Source of the DNA: Clostridium cavendishii DSM 21758
Lineage (GTDB): Bacteria; Bacillota; Clostridia; Clostridiales; Clostridiaceae
NCBI RefSeq assembly: GCF_900141845.1
Contig: NZ_FQZB01000009.1
Location: 1 to 64,000 of the forward strand
Direction: 5' to 3'
Length of the DNA stretch: 64,000 nucleotides
Shown here: positions 8,433 through 15,853 of the stretch, in pieces
How the letters are laid out: every line of letters begins with the position of its first letter
How positions within the stretch are numbered: position 1 is the stretch's first letter
Notes under the pieces: generated by a model
What the model saw: the letters and a program-made list of their open reading frames with translations, nothing else
What the model was told of the DNA's origin: nothing
Database searches by the model: none
Program-made: the position numbers and the translations under genes

Positions 8433-8654
8433 CTATCTTATTGGTTTAATTTTAGATTTTGACAATTTTGATGTGTGCTCATCTACTGTTTCACCAATTG
8501 GAGGTATTAGATTGCTTGCACTTCTAGCAAACTCTAGTGCCTCCTTTAAGTCTTCTGTAGTTTCGCAATTAACTTCAATATGGCAACAACCTATTTTGCC
8601 ATCTCTTAAAAAATCAAATTTCACATTTTTAATAAGTTTATTTTTTTCTTCCAT
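8433..8654 (-). CDS. Hypothetical small phage protein
   Basis: 73 residues with two cysteines (GKIGCCHIEVNCET) and a basic C-terminus. ATG preceded by GGAGG. It converges with the plus-strand gene, with 8 bases between the stops. It sits between two late-operon terminators. Function unknown; it might belong to the MuF effector cluster upstream. Confidence 0.55.
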   Translation of the reverse strand: MEEKNKLIKNVKFDFLRDGKIGCCHIEVNCETTEDLKEALEFARSASNLIPPIGETVDEHTSKLSKSKIKPIR

Positions 8655-8685
8655 TTCCTTTTCCTCCTTAATTTTAGGTATAATA

Positions 8686-8718
8686 AAAGCACCTACTCTT
8701 TATTTAAGTAAGTGCTTT
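8686..8718 (-). terminator. Intrinsic terminator after the 91-residue gene
   Basis: Minus strand: an 11-bp imperfect stem (AAAGCACTTAC with GTAGGTGCTTT) followed by TTTATT. Its 3' side overlaps the stop of the 91-residue gene. Sequence related to the terminators at 3099 and 15226. Confidence 0.75.
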
Positions 8719-8992
8719 ACATATTATTATACTTTTCAATAGCTTTTTCAATTAATATTCTACATTCTTTAATCTCTTCTTCTGTAGCCTCATTTTCTTC
8801 TATAGCTTCATTTAAAGAAAATCTCATATTTTCTATTGATATTAATTGTTCTAATTTTAAATGTTCCTCAAATGTCCATCCATGTGCTTGTAACATTGGC
8901 CAATCTGGTACAGTATCTAATCCAATCTCATATTTTATTAAACCCTCTTTATATTTCTTTGGAGGTTTAATTTTAAGCAATTGCTCTTTCAT
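8717..8992 (-). CDS. Small protein downstream of the MuF fusion gene; candidate immunity or partner protein
   Basis: 91 residues. Starts MKEQLLKIKPPKKYKEG, has a Trp/Pro-containing middle (DTVPDWPMLQAHGWTFEEH) and a C-terminal helix rich in Glu. No family recognised. It starts 6 bases after the stop of the minor capsid fusion gene and ends in a terminator. In MuF polymorphic toxin loci the immunity gene lies in exactly this place, hence the suggestion; nothing in the sequence itself proves it. Confidence 0.6.
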   Translation of the reverse strand: MKEQLLKIKPPKKYKEGLIKYEIGLDTVPDWPMLQAHGWTFEEHLKLEQLISIENMRFSLNEAIEENEATEEEIKECRILIEKAIEKYNNM

Positions 8993-8998
8993 TAAAAT

Positions 8999-11014
8999 TT
9001 AATCCACCTTTCTATATACCATATTATATTTTTTAGAAATCTCTTCGTTAACATCATTTAAAAATATGTTCCAGATATTAAATATCTCTTTTTCATCATT
9101 TAATTGTGGATATTTTTGTGCAACCCTATTATAAATCTTATCGTATTCTGAATCAAAAGCCATATATTTAAAGAATCCAATATTCTGATTATTTCTATCA
9201 AATAAGTACTTATCACCATTAGCACATTCTAAAGTAAGTGCCTTTACAGAATTATAGTGCATTATTTTATCAATATCTGCTCTTGAAAAAGGAGCGCTTG
9301 ATGGATGATTATGTGTAAGCGTAATACTATTTTCTTTACTATTTTTCAATATTTTTAGAACTTCCTTATTTAATATTACTTCATCATTCTTACTACCTTC
9401 TAATTCATAAGCTAATTTACTTGAATTTATATCTAATAAAATAACCTTTTCCCTATCGTTTTTACTCATAAATTCGCTTAATTCTGTATGAATATTATTT
9501 AATTTATCAGAAATATTTTGAGACACCCCTAAATGTTTATCCCACTTAACATTTGAATTAACAAATTTATTAGGTGTATTAGGGTTTCCTATAATGCTAT
9601 CATCTTTTATCCTAATTTTCTGTTTTAAGGACTTCCACTTCTTAACATCATTGTACTTCAATTCCTGAAACTTATCAATTGTTTCTGGTACTTCATTATC
9701 TAATACTCTTTTAAACTTTTCATATTCTTTTAAATCTGCTTTATGATTTATTTCTTTAATACTTCTTATGTCAGCTTCTTCCCTCTTGTAGTTCCTTCTA
9801 AGTTGAGGATTTCTTTGAATAAGCTCTTGAAGTTCTTTTTCGTATTGTCTTACTTTCATTAATGCATCTTCTTTATTTGTTTCGTCTGTAGTGCCTATTT
9901 TAAATCTTTTCCACTTTCTTATCTGCCTTTCTAAAGCTCTTTGTTTTTGTTCAACCTCATAAGTTTTAATAGCCTCTTTACCATCAGGTACAGTTGGTAG
10001 AGAAGTTATCCCCTCAAAATAAGTTATTAAAGTATGTCTACAATTAGCATGTAAGAAACCTTGTTTAATTGCTTCGCTTAGTAAAGGATACTCACCATCT
10101 GATTTACTACCATGACTAAATATATCATCAATAAGTACTTTCCCTTGCCACTTCTCACACATAGCGCAAGTATTTGCATGAGCGCTCACAACCACTAAAT
10201 GTATTCCAAACTCGTCTCTTTTCTTACCTTCTCCTAAGAATGTTGCCCTTTGACTTGCTGTTCTTAATGCCATTTCTGCGTAACTAGCTATATTTACCCT
10301 AGCGCCATTCTTATATTCTATACAATTAATACCCTTGTCTAAGAAGTCCTTAGTAGCCATATCTATAGCTTGATATAAGCTCTTAGTACCTGATTGCATA
10401 TATACATGAGTTTTAAATATTGTTTGCCTATATACATCATCCATCTTTCTAAGTACAGCATGCTGAGCTTCTTTTAAATCTCTCTTAACTGTATCTTGTA
10501 GTGCGTTTAATTTCTTCTCATTAAGACCAAAGAAGTCCTTATCCTCTGGTACATTACCTTTATTTATTGTTTTCTTCTGTCTTTCTGCTATATCATCAGG
10601 CAAACCAACCTTAGCTTCTTCTTTAGCCTCTTTTGCCTTTTCAAAACTATTAACTAAATCATCTACTCTATTTTCACCCTTGCTAAAACTACCTTGTAAC
10701 TCTCTTTCTATTGTTTCTTCTATTGTATTAGAATAAGAGCCTATTATTTCTTTATTCTTCTGCCTATACTTTTCCATAGACCTTAGCTTGGATAACTGCC
10801 ATTGTTCCCATTCAAAACCTTCTTTAAGTTGTTCAGTTTGGTGAAAATAAAAAGCCCTATGCATACTAGAAATCAAATCAAGCTCCATTTGCTCGAATAT
10901 CCTTCTAATGTCATAAGACTTTTCTCTTTCTTTAGCTGCATTATATTGTATAGACTGCTTAGTTATATTCTTAAGTATTTCTCCTAACTTACTAGGATTA
11001 TTCTTCTTGTCCAT
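8999..11014 (-). CDS. Minor capsid (MuF-type) protein with C-terminal JAB/MPN-like domain
   Basis: 671 residues. Residues about 1-370 match phage minor capsid protein 2: long helical N-terminus, then the cysteine/histidine cluster HANTCAMCEKWQGKVL and HANCRHTL. A charged coiled-coil linker (about 370-470) follows. The last 150 residues carry H568-N-H570-P-...-S577-x-x-D580, a metalloprotease-like JAMM signature whose loop is one residue shorter than in RadC. Such tails on MuF proteins are often effectors packed in the virion. The start overlaps the portal 3' end by 17 bases. Whether the JAB-like domain binds zinc and acts on protein is inferred. Confidence 0.8.
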   Translation of the reverse strand: MDKKNNPSKLGEILKNITKQSIQYNAAKEREKSYDIRRIFEQMELDLISSMHRAFYFHQTEQLKEGFEWEQWQLSKLRSMEKYRQKNKEIIGSYSNTIEETIERELQGSFSKGENRVDDLVNSFEKAKEAKEEAKVGLPDDIAERQKKTINKGNVPEDKDFFGLNEKKLNALQDTVKRDLKEAQHAVLRKMDDVYRQTIFKTHVYMQSGTKSLYQAIDMATKDFLDKGINCIEYKNGARVNIASYAEMALRTASQRATFLGEGKKRDEFGIHLVVVSAHANTCAMCEKWQGKVLIDDIFSHGSKSDGEYPLLSEAIKQGFLHANCRHTLITYFEGITSLPTVPDGKEAIKTYEVEQKQRALERQIRKWKRFKIGTTDETNKEDALMKVRQYEKELQELIQRNPQLRRNYKREEADIRSIKEINHKADLKEYEKFKRVLDNEVPETIDKFQELKYNDVKKWKSLKQKIRIKDDSIIGNPNTPNKFVNSNVKWDKHLGVSQNISDKLNNIHTELSEFMSKNDREKVILLDINSSKLAYELEGSKNDEVILNKEVLKILKNSKENSITLTHNHPSSAPFSRADIDKIMHYNSVKALTLECANGDKYLFDRNNQNIGFFKYMAFDSEYDKIYNRVAQKYPQLNDEKEIFNIWNIFLNDVNEEISKKYNMVYRKVD

Positions 11015-12530
11015 TTAAATCATCCTCATTATTAACTGGATCATCTATATTGTTTAGTTCATCACCATCTACTACCTTTGGTTCTTCTGCCTCTATCATT
11101 CCATTTTGTTCTTTTATTCTCTGTACTTCTTCTGCTTTTTCTTCATCTGTCCATGTATCTCCATATAGTTCCTCAATACACTGTTCTACACTCATTATTC
11201 CATAGCTCTTAGCTTTACCTACTGTTTCTACTGTAGAATCAAAGTCTGGTGATGCATATTCTCCAAAGGCTATTGTTGTTTCATATTCTCCAACTGACTT
11301 ACTATTAAGCACATCATTTGTCTTAAGAACTATATTAACTAACTGAGGTATCACTTCTGTTAATATATCTACCATCTTATTTCTAGTGTATAGAGTTGCT
11401 TTTTCTTTTTCTCTTTGTGCCTCTGCATTATCTGTTTTCTTTAAGTCTATACCTAATGTAGAAGGAGATATAATACCCTGTAAGCACATATCAATAGCAT
11501 TAGCATAACTTTCTACATAAGCTAAATAATTTATATCAGCTTGTTTCATGTCTATTTGATTATTTACATCTTCTGACTTATTAGAACCTACCGCAATAAA
11601 CTTATTATCAAACGGATTAGGTTTAAGCATCTCTCCAGTGCTAGGGTCACATGGTATCAAATCTTCTGGAATATACTTTTGAACTCTTCCATCCCTAATT
11701 GCATCTATCCATTGACTTATTACCTCGTCCAAAGCATCAAAGCTATCTGATTTACTATCAAATATACTCTTTCCTCGTCCATCCCACTTAGGAGACTTAA
11801 AGAACATCAATGGTACCGCCATAATAAAATCACCATCAAATTCAACATTAAGTAAATCTGCTGTATCAGGTATTGTTGATAGTGGGACCTCATTTTCTTT
11901 ATCATCTACTAACCTATATCTAACATATCCTTTACCATATGTCTCAATGAGCTTATATTGCCTATTCTTAAGGTTATAAAATGTAAAGAATTTTACCTCA
12001 TATAACCTATCTCTTCTCCTAATACACTCTACCCTATCACCGTCAAAGTATTCAATGATTGGATAAGGTGTAATATCAGTATCTATTGTAATTTTAAATG
12101 CTCCATCCCCTGAAATTAAGGTTGATGCTATAACATCCGGTAACATATCATTAAACTTATTGTCTTTCCTAATCTCTTCCCATGTATTATTAAACTCTTC
12201 TTTAGCCACCTCTATCTTATCAATATCAGATACTACTATATCACCTAATTTATCAACTATTATTGCTGGTAAACCGCTGTGTATCTTTCTAATACTTAAA
12301 TCTTTGCTAGGTACAGCACTCCAAAACCTAGCTTTATTTACTGGATCACTACTTATGTTCTTAAAAAACTGGTCTAACTCATAAGCTTCACCCCTATACC
12401 ATATCTTATTACGCATTAAATTAGTTTCGTAGGTATAAGCTTCTTGAATTGTAATTTGCGTTGACATTGCTGGTTGTATATTCAATAATTTTATTGCTGC
12501 TTTAGTTGCCATATCTTTAAACCACCCCAT
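10998..12530 (-). CDS. Phage portal protein (SPP1 Gp6-like)
   Basis: 510 residues. Starts MGWFKDMATKAAIKLLNIQ and contains the wing/stem/crown pattern of SPP1/A118-type portals, with an acidic C-terminal tail (DGDELNNIDDPVNNEDDLNG). It forms the dodecameric DNA-translocation ring at one capsid vertex. Lies 2 bases after the terminase large subunit gene and overlaps the MuF-type gene, as expected in this phage group. Confidence 0.92.
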   Translation of the reverse strand: MGWFKDMATKAAIKLLNIQPAMSTQITIQEAYTYETNLMRNKIWYRGEAYELDQFFKNISSDPVNKARFWSAVPSKDLSIRKIHSGLPAIIVDKLGDIVVSDIDKIEVAKEEFNNTWEEIRKDNKFNDMLPDVIASTLISGDGAFKITIDTDITPYPIIEYFDGDRVECIRRRDRLYEVKFFTFYNLKNRQYKLIETYGKGYVRYRLVDDKENEVPLSTIPDTADLLNVEFDGDFIMAVPLMFFKSPKWDGRGKSIFDSKSDSFDALDEVISQWIDAIRDGRVQKYIPEDLIPCDPSTGEMLKPNPFDNKFIAVGSNKSEDVNNQIDMKQADINYLAYVESYANAIDMCLQGIISPSTLGIDLKKTDNAEAQREKEKATLYTRNKMVDILTEVIPQLVNIVLKTNDVLNSKSVGEYETTIAFGEYASPDFDSTVETVGKAKSYGIMSVEQCIEELYGDTWTDEEKAEEVQRIKEQNGMIEAEEPKVVDGDELNNIDDPVNNEDDLNGQEE

Positions 12531-12532
12531 TT

Positions 12533-13882
12533 CTATTCCTCCTTATAATCTCCTATCATCTTTCTAAAAGGTATCCATGCATATTGAGAACTATTAATTG
12601 TATGGTCATTAGCATCTTCTGGCTCATACTTATCGTCTTTCCAACTATAGACTTCTAACTCTCTTATATGCTCTACACAAGTATCTAAAACATAATAGAA
12701 TATCTTATTATTAGTATTAAGCCAACCTAACATTAAGTGTATTCTATCTATAATAGTTATCTTCTTATATGAATTAATAAAGTTATATATACAAGGATTA
12801 GTTCTCTTAAACTTCTTAAGCTCCATTATTGTTGCTTGGTCAGCACAATCAATAAATACATCTCTAGCAAATCCCCAGTCTTGTCTATTCTTTTCTAAGA
12901 ACTTAAAGAACTTAGGCGCTATGTCACTAGGTGCTAATGGTATATCTAAATCCTTATTGTTATATACTTCTTCATCTAACACCACTAACTCTTTATTACT
13001 TGTAATACCTGAGAAAGTAAATGCAAATGTATCTGGACTTTCTTGGCTGTATGCTGTATCAAGTCCCGCTGTAAACTGAATGAACTTAAATTTCTTAGCC
13101 TTTTCTTTTGTAATTACATTATTCTTTCTTTCAAAGTTAGAGAATATAAGGCCTGTTGCTCTACCTCTTAACCCTAATATCTTATTCTTATATAACTTAG
13201 TTCCTTTAGGTGCTGATAGCTTCTTTTTCTCTATATCTTCTTCACTTAAAGATGCATTATCATAAAAAGAAAAGAACCAATATGTCCAGTTTGGCTTTTC
13301 CTCACTGTTCAATTGCTCCTGTATCTCTTTTGGTACATCTTTTTTATACTTCTCTAATGGTCTACTACAATTTATAAACTCACTATATACTTGTAAGTTA
13401 GGGTCATCCGGATTAAGTGTACCCATTAGATAGTCATTTCTAGTGGATATTTCTCTTACAAAATCTATACTAGCTGTATTAATTTCATCTATAAGAACAC
13501 AACCAAATTGAGACCCTAGAACCATTTCCCATTTATCCCTATTGTCATATCCTAGTATATATATTATCTTATCACCATTAGGTGTTGTATATCTTATATG
13601 TGGAATCTTATCGTCCTTATCTCCATTACCATTATACTTAACTGAATCTCCAAATACATCTTTAATCCCATATTCTTTATTTATGATATTCTTTTCTGCA
13701 ACCCCTGTTGTTTTGGCTGCTATAACATGCATTTTTTTAGGTGATTCAGCAACCTTTAACATGAACTTAGTAATGCCTACTGTTGTTTTTCCAGCTGCCG
13801 TTGTTCCTTCTAAAAATTCAACTTGTGCATCATGTTCTAAGAAATCCAGGTATTTATCAGATAAATTATATTCATTACTCAT
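12533..13882 (-). CDS. terL: Terminase large subunit
   Basis: 449 residues. Walker A EGTTAAGKTT at about residue 25 and Walker B CVLIDEIN at about 130 form the packaging ATPase. The C-terminal RNase H-like nuclease begins at AGLDTAYS (about 272) with later acidic residues (DCAD; DANDHTIN). Drives DNA packaging and cuts the concatemer. The start overlaps the small subunit 3' end by 8 bases. Confidence 0.94.
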   Translation of the reverse strand: MSNEYNLSDKYLDFLEHDAQVEFLEGTTAAGKTTVGITKFMLKVAESPKKMHVIAAKTTGVAEKNIINKEYGIKDVFGDSVKYNGNGDKDDKIPHIRYTTPNGDKIIYILGYDNRDKWEMVLGSQFGCVLIDEINTASIDFVREISTRNDYLMGTLNPDDPNLQVYSEFINCSRPLEKYKKDVPKEIQEQLNSEEKPNWTYWFFSFYDNASLSEEDIEKKKLSAPKGTKLYKNKILGLRGRATGLIFSNFERKNNVITKEKAKKFKFIQFTAGLDTAYSQESPDTFAFTFSGITSNKELVVLDEEVYNNKDLDIPLAPSDIAPKFFKFLEKNRQDWGFARDVFIDCADQATIMELKKFKRTNPCIYNFINSYKKITIIDRIHLMLGWLNTNNKIFYYVLDTCVEHIRELEVYSWKDDKYEPEDANDHTINSSQYAWIPFRKMIGDYKEE

Positions 13883-14336
13883 TATGCCTTTTCCTCATTT
13901 GTTCAAGTATTGAATCAATCTTTGTAGTAGTTTCAACCTTAGTTTTATTTTCACTCTCAACCTTATCTACAAATAACCTATATCTTTTCCCTAATAATTC
14001 AGCTGCTTTCAATCTATCTTTTTCAGATGGTGTCTTATCAACCTTAGCATATCCACCTTCACAAGCAATAACAACTTCTTCTGATGTTTCATTTCTCATA
14101 ACCTTAGTTAGATACTTCATTACTTCTGTTGCATTGGCTATGCTTTCATCTTCTATTTTTTTAAGCTGTTCATCTATATAGTTTTTAACCTTAACATTTC
14201 TTAACATTCTAACTGCTGCTGATGCTGCAACACTATCTTTCTTTACATTAGGATAAGCTTTTTTGTAAGCTCTAGTGGCATTTAAATCCACTAGGTATTC
14301 ATTTACAAATATTATTTGTTTATCTGTTAGCTTCAT
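13875..14336 (-). CDS. terS: Terminase small subunit
   Basis: About 153 residues. The N-terminus MKLTDKQIIFVNEYLVDLNATRAYKKAYPN is the typical HTH of terminase_2 proteins. It binds the packaging site and recruits the large subunit. ATG at 14336 chosen because GAGAGGTGGTGGTG precedes it; a longer reading back to 14396 overlaps the previous gene and lacks an RBS. Confidence 0.92.
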   Translation of the reverse strand: MKLTDKQIIFVNEYLVDLNATRAYKKAYPNVKKDSVAASAAVRMLRNVKVKNYIDEQLKKIEDESIANATEVMKYLTKVMRNETSEEVVIACEGGYAKVDKTPSEKDRLKAAELLGKRYRLFVDKVESENKTKVETTTKIDSILEQMRKRHNE

Positions 14337-14367
14337 AACACCACCACCTCTCTTATATTTTTTAAAA

Positions 14368-14595
14368 TTATTCTTCTTTTGATTGTACTGAGCCACCTAT
14401 ATTGACACCATGTGCTATAACTATTTGTAAGGCTTGCTCTTCATTAAATCCTGATTCAATAAGTCCATTAAAATAATTTCTTTGTATTTTAGATGCCATT
14501 TGTATTGATTGCAACACTTGATCCATTCTATTATTTATATCTTCCATAGCATGTCTAAATTCTATTCTTTCCATTTCTTTTTCAAATTCATTCAT
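14368..14595 (-). CDS. Small helical phage protein upstream of the terminase
   Basis: 75 residues, almost fully helical and charged (MNEFEKEMERIEFRHAMEDI...). The second half has SGFNEEQALQIVIAHGV, a UBA/CUE-like three-helix pattern. ATG at 14595 is 8 bases after GGAGG; the ATG at 14610 overlaps that RBS. First gene after the structured element at 14640-14740. Function unknown. Confidence 0.65.
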   Translation of the reverse strand: MNEFEKEMERIEFRHAMEDINNRMDQVLQSIQMASKIQRNYFNGLIESGFNEEQALQIVIAHGVNIGGSVQSKEE

Positions 14596-14642
14596 TTCAT
14601 TATCCTCCATTTAATTAATTTCTATAATAAACTTTATTCCAT

Positions 14643-14731
14643 ATATAAACCTACAGTTACCATATAGTGTGAAGAGGGATATTCACACTCCTTCTTTTTT
14701 TAATTCATTTTACTGTAGGCTTGTATATAAA
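14643..14731 (-). ncRNA. Structured non-coding element ahead of the terminase operon
   Basis: An outer inverted repeat (TATATA plus CCTACAGT on one side, ACTGTAGG plus TATATA on the other) encloses an inner perfect 8-bp hairpin (AGTGTGAA / TTCACACT). No reading frame of note. Could be an RNA leader, a protein-binding site or a packaging-site component. It shares CCCTCTT...ATATGGTWA (minus strand) with the leader at 15260-15340. Not matched to a known RNA family. Confidence 0.45.
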
Positions 14732-14736
14732 ATAAA

Positions 14737-14760
14737 AAGAACCCTATTTCTAGAGTTCTT
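14737..14760 (-). terminator. Intrinsic terminator after the YjcQ-like gene
   Basis: Minus strand AAGAACTCTAG / AGGGTTCTT imperfect stem with a short loop, then TTTTTATTTT. Sits 4 bases after the YjcQ-like stop and upstream of the terminase genes in the same orientation. Confidence 0.75.
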
Positions 14761-14764
14761 AAAT

Positions 14765-15160
14765 TTAACTTTGTTTTATTAATTCACCTATTACTTTCGC
14801 TGCTAAATCACTGCCTTTATCCCATCCTGCTTCTAACGCTTTTTTGCCTATATGCTTTGCTTTTTCCTTACCACTTAATGTTTTTTCTAATCCTATCTTA
14901 CTTTCTACATATTCTATACCCTCTTTAGTTATCAACATGTCATCTAAAAGTATAGAATGAATTTTATTGCCTATACCACCTCTCACAAGTTTCACTCCTG
15001 TTATATATTCTTCATTAATTAATTTTACTATAGCTTTTGCAAAAATTTGATATTCAATTCCTATAACATCTGCCTTAATATTTGTCCTCATGTCAAAGTC
15101 TTCTTTTTGATATTCTGTATATATAGCAACTAACACCTTTTGTTTAGAATCTAGTTCCAT
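14765..15160 (-). CDS. YjcQ-family phage protein
   Basis: About 131 residues: MELDSKQKVLVAIYTEYQK, then a winged-helix-like region (FAKAIVKLINEEYITGVKL ... LITKEGIEYVESK) and a helical C-terminus. This matches YjcQ-type proteins common in Gram-positive prophages; the fold suggests DNA binding but the role is not established. The ATG at 15160 is 7 bases after GGGGAG; the ATG at 15166 is too close to it. Flanked by terminators on both sides. Confidence 0.75.
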   Translation of the reverse strand: MELDSKQKVLVAIYTEYQKEDFDMRTNIKADVIGIEYQIFAKAIVKLINEEYITGVKLVRGGIGNKIHSILLDDMLITKEGIEYVESKIGLEKTLSGKEKAKHIGKKALEAGWDKGSDLAAKVIGELIKQS

Positions 15161-15225
15161 AACCATTCTCCCCTTTTATTTTCTAATGTACTAATTCTAC
15201 GAAAACCTTTAATTTCCTCCCAAAA

Positions 15226-15250
15226 AAGCACCCTAACTAGTAGGATGCTT
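15226..15250 (-). terminator. Intrinsic terminator in the leader ahead of the YjcQ-like gene
   Basis: Minus strand 10-bp stem (AAGCATCCTA / TAGGGTGCTT, one G-U pair) then TTTTTTGGG. It lies downstream of the candidate late promoters at 15341-15362, so transcripts from there would meet it before any gene. Confidence 0.8.
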
Positions 15251-15257
15251 TAATTTA

Positions 15258-15322
15258 GTTGGCTAGACTTACAATCCTGTGTAATCCCTGCTGCAAGCTA
15301 ACCATATGAAAGAGGGCTTATT
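15258..15322 (-). ncRNA. Putative structured leader RNA or small RNA
   Basis: On the minus strand the stretch from CCCTCTTTCATATGG to CTAGCCAAC folds with GGTTAG pairing CTAGCC and an inner TTACA / TGTAA hairpin, and ends at the terminator at 15226. With the promoter-like boxes at 15341-15362 this could yield a transcript of about 110 bases. No coding potential seen. Family not recognised. Confidence 0.4.
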
Positions 15323-15340
15323 AATTTTTTTCTTAATACT

Positions 15341-15396
15341 ATTATACTTCTTCTATATTATATTTTTGTCCCAATTTTGTCCCATTTTTGTCCCAA
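15341..15396 (-). promoter_or_regulatory. Candidate activator-dependent late promoter with three 11-bp direct repeats
   Basis: Plus-strand repeats TTTTGTCCCAA (15364-15374), TTTTGTCCCAT (15375-15385) and TTTTGTCCCAA (15386-15396) are exactly 11 bp apart. On the minus strand they are followed by TATAAT at 15362-15357 and again at 15346-15341. Neither box has a recognisable -35 at 17 bases; the repeats occupy that place. An activator such as the ArpU/RinA-like product encoded at 15854-16381 is the obvious candidate ligand. Confidence 0.55.
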
Positions 15397-15447
15397 GTTT
15401 TTAAATATTATTTTTTATTAACTTTTTCTTTGTATTGCGAACCAAAA

Positions 15448-15483
15448 ACACCGTAAAATTCAATTAAATAATACGGTGTTTAA
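15448..15483 (-). terminator. Intrinsic terminator and inner inverted-repeat arm after the 51-residue gene
   Basis: Minus strand AAACACCGTA ... TTACGGTGTTT stem followed by TTTGG. The arm AATAATACGGT (plus strand) also pairs with the arm at 15769-15781 upstream of the gene, and the outer ATTGCGAAC (15434-15442) matches inverted GTTCTCAAT at 15834-15842 with one mismatch. Confidence 0.6.
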
Positions 15484-15503
15484 ACAAATGTAAACTATTA
15501 AAC

Positions 15504-15659
15504 TTAAGTTAGATATGCTGGAGGATGTTCTTTTAAATATTTCGCAGCCTTTTGTATGTCCCATTCTGTTTTTTTTAATGCCTTAAAAGCATCCATCAAC
15601 CCGTATCCAGTGATCTTACTTACTTCTACAACTTTTGAATATTGACTATTGCTGCCCAT
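15504..15659 (-). CDS. Small UBA/EF-Ts-like protein (51 residues)
   Basis: ATG at 15659 with RBS GAGGTGAGC. The stretch ITGYGLMDAFKALKKTEWDI followed by QKAAKYLKEHPP strongly resembles the N-terminal UBA-like domain of elongation factor Ts (a TGxGxMDxxKAL...DIEKAxxWL pattern). In EF-Ts this three-helix domain binds EF-Tu. Here it stands alone, in its own transcription cassette with flanking inverted repeats and a terminator. A role in binding EF-Tu or another host protein is inference from the motif only. Confidence 0.7.
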   Translation of the reverse strand: MGSNSQYSKVVEVSKITGYGLMDAFKALKKTEWDIQKAAKYLKEHPPAYLT

Positions 15660-15767
15660 AAAGCTCACCTCATTTTTACCTTTTTATTTTAATTTATTAT
15701 AGTAATAATTATACAATATATTCCGATTGAATTCATTATATAATACTTTTAAAAGGTAATTAATAAT

Positions 15768-15848
15768 TACTGTATTATTCAGTTTTAAAAGAACATTTAT
15801 AAACATTATCAGTACTTCTAGTTTCAGTAGTTAGTTCTCAATATTTTC
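15768..15848 (-). promoter_or_regulatory. Cassette left arm with boxA-like sequence, element 1
   Basis: Minus strand: GAAAATATTGAGAACTAA (15848-15831), variable 35 bases, then TGTTCTTTTAAAACTGAATAATACAGTA in two adjoining motifs (15795-15768). The first part resembles the Gram-positive rRNA boxA (TGYTCTTTGAAAACT). The same arrangement occurs at 19366-19437. Begins a few bases after the ArpU-like stop codon. Confidence 0.5.
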
Positions 15849-15853
15849 ATAAT

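Noticed and set aside
14643..14731. tRNA gene or cos site
   Set aside because: No cloverleaf or CCA end; SPP1/A118-like terminase and portal types suggest headful packaging, so a cos site is not supported.
14643..14731. Mini leader peptide (GTG AAT ATC ...) within the structured element
   Set aside because: The GGAG is only one or two bases from the GTG, too close for initiation.
15364..15396. Short CRISPR-like array
   Set aside because: Units are 11 bp, directly adjoining and without spacers; they fit a protein-binding array at a promoter.
15434..15848. Complete insertion sequence
   Set aside because: No transposase between the inverted repeats, only a 51-residue protein; at most a transposase-less cassette.
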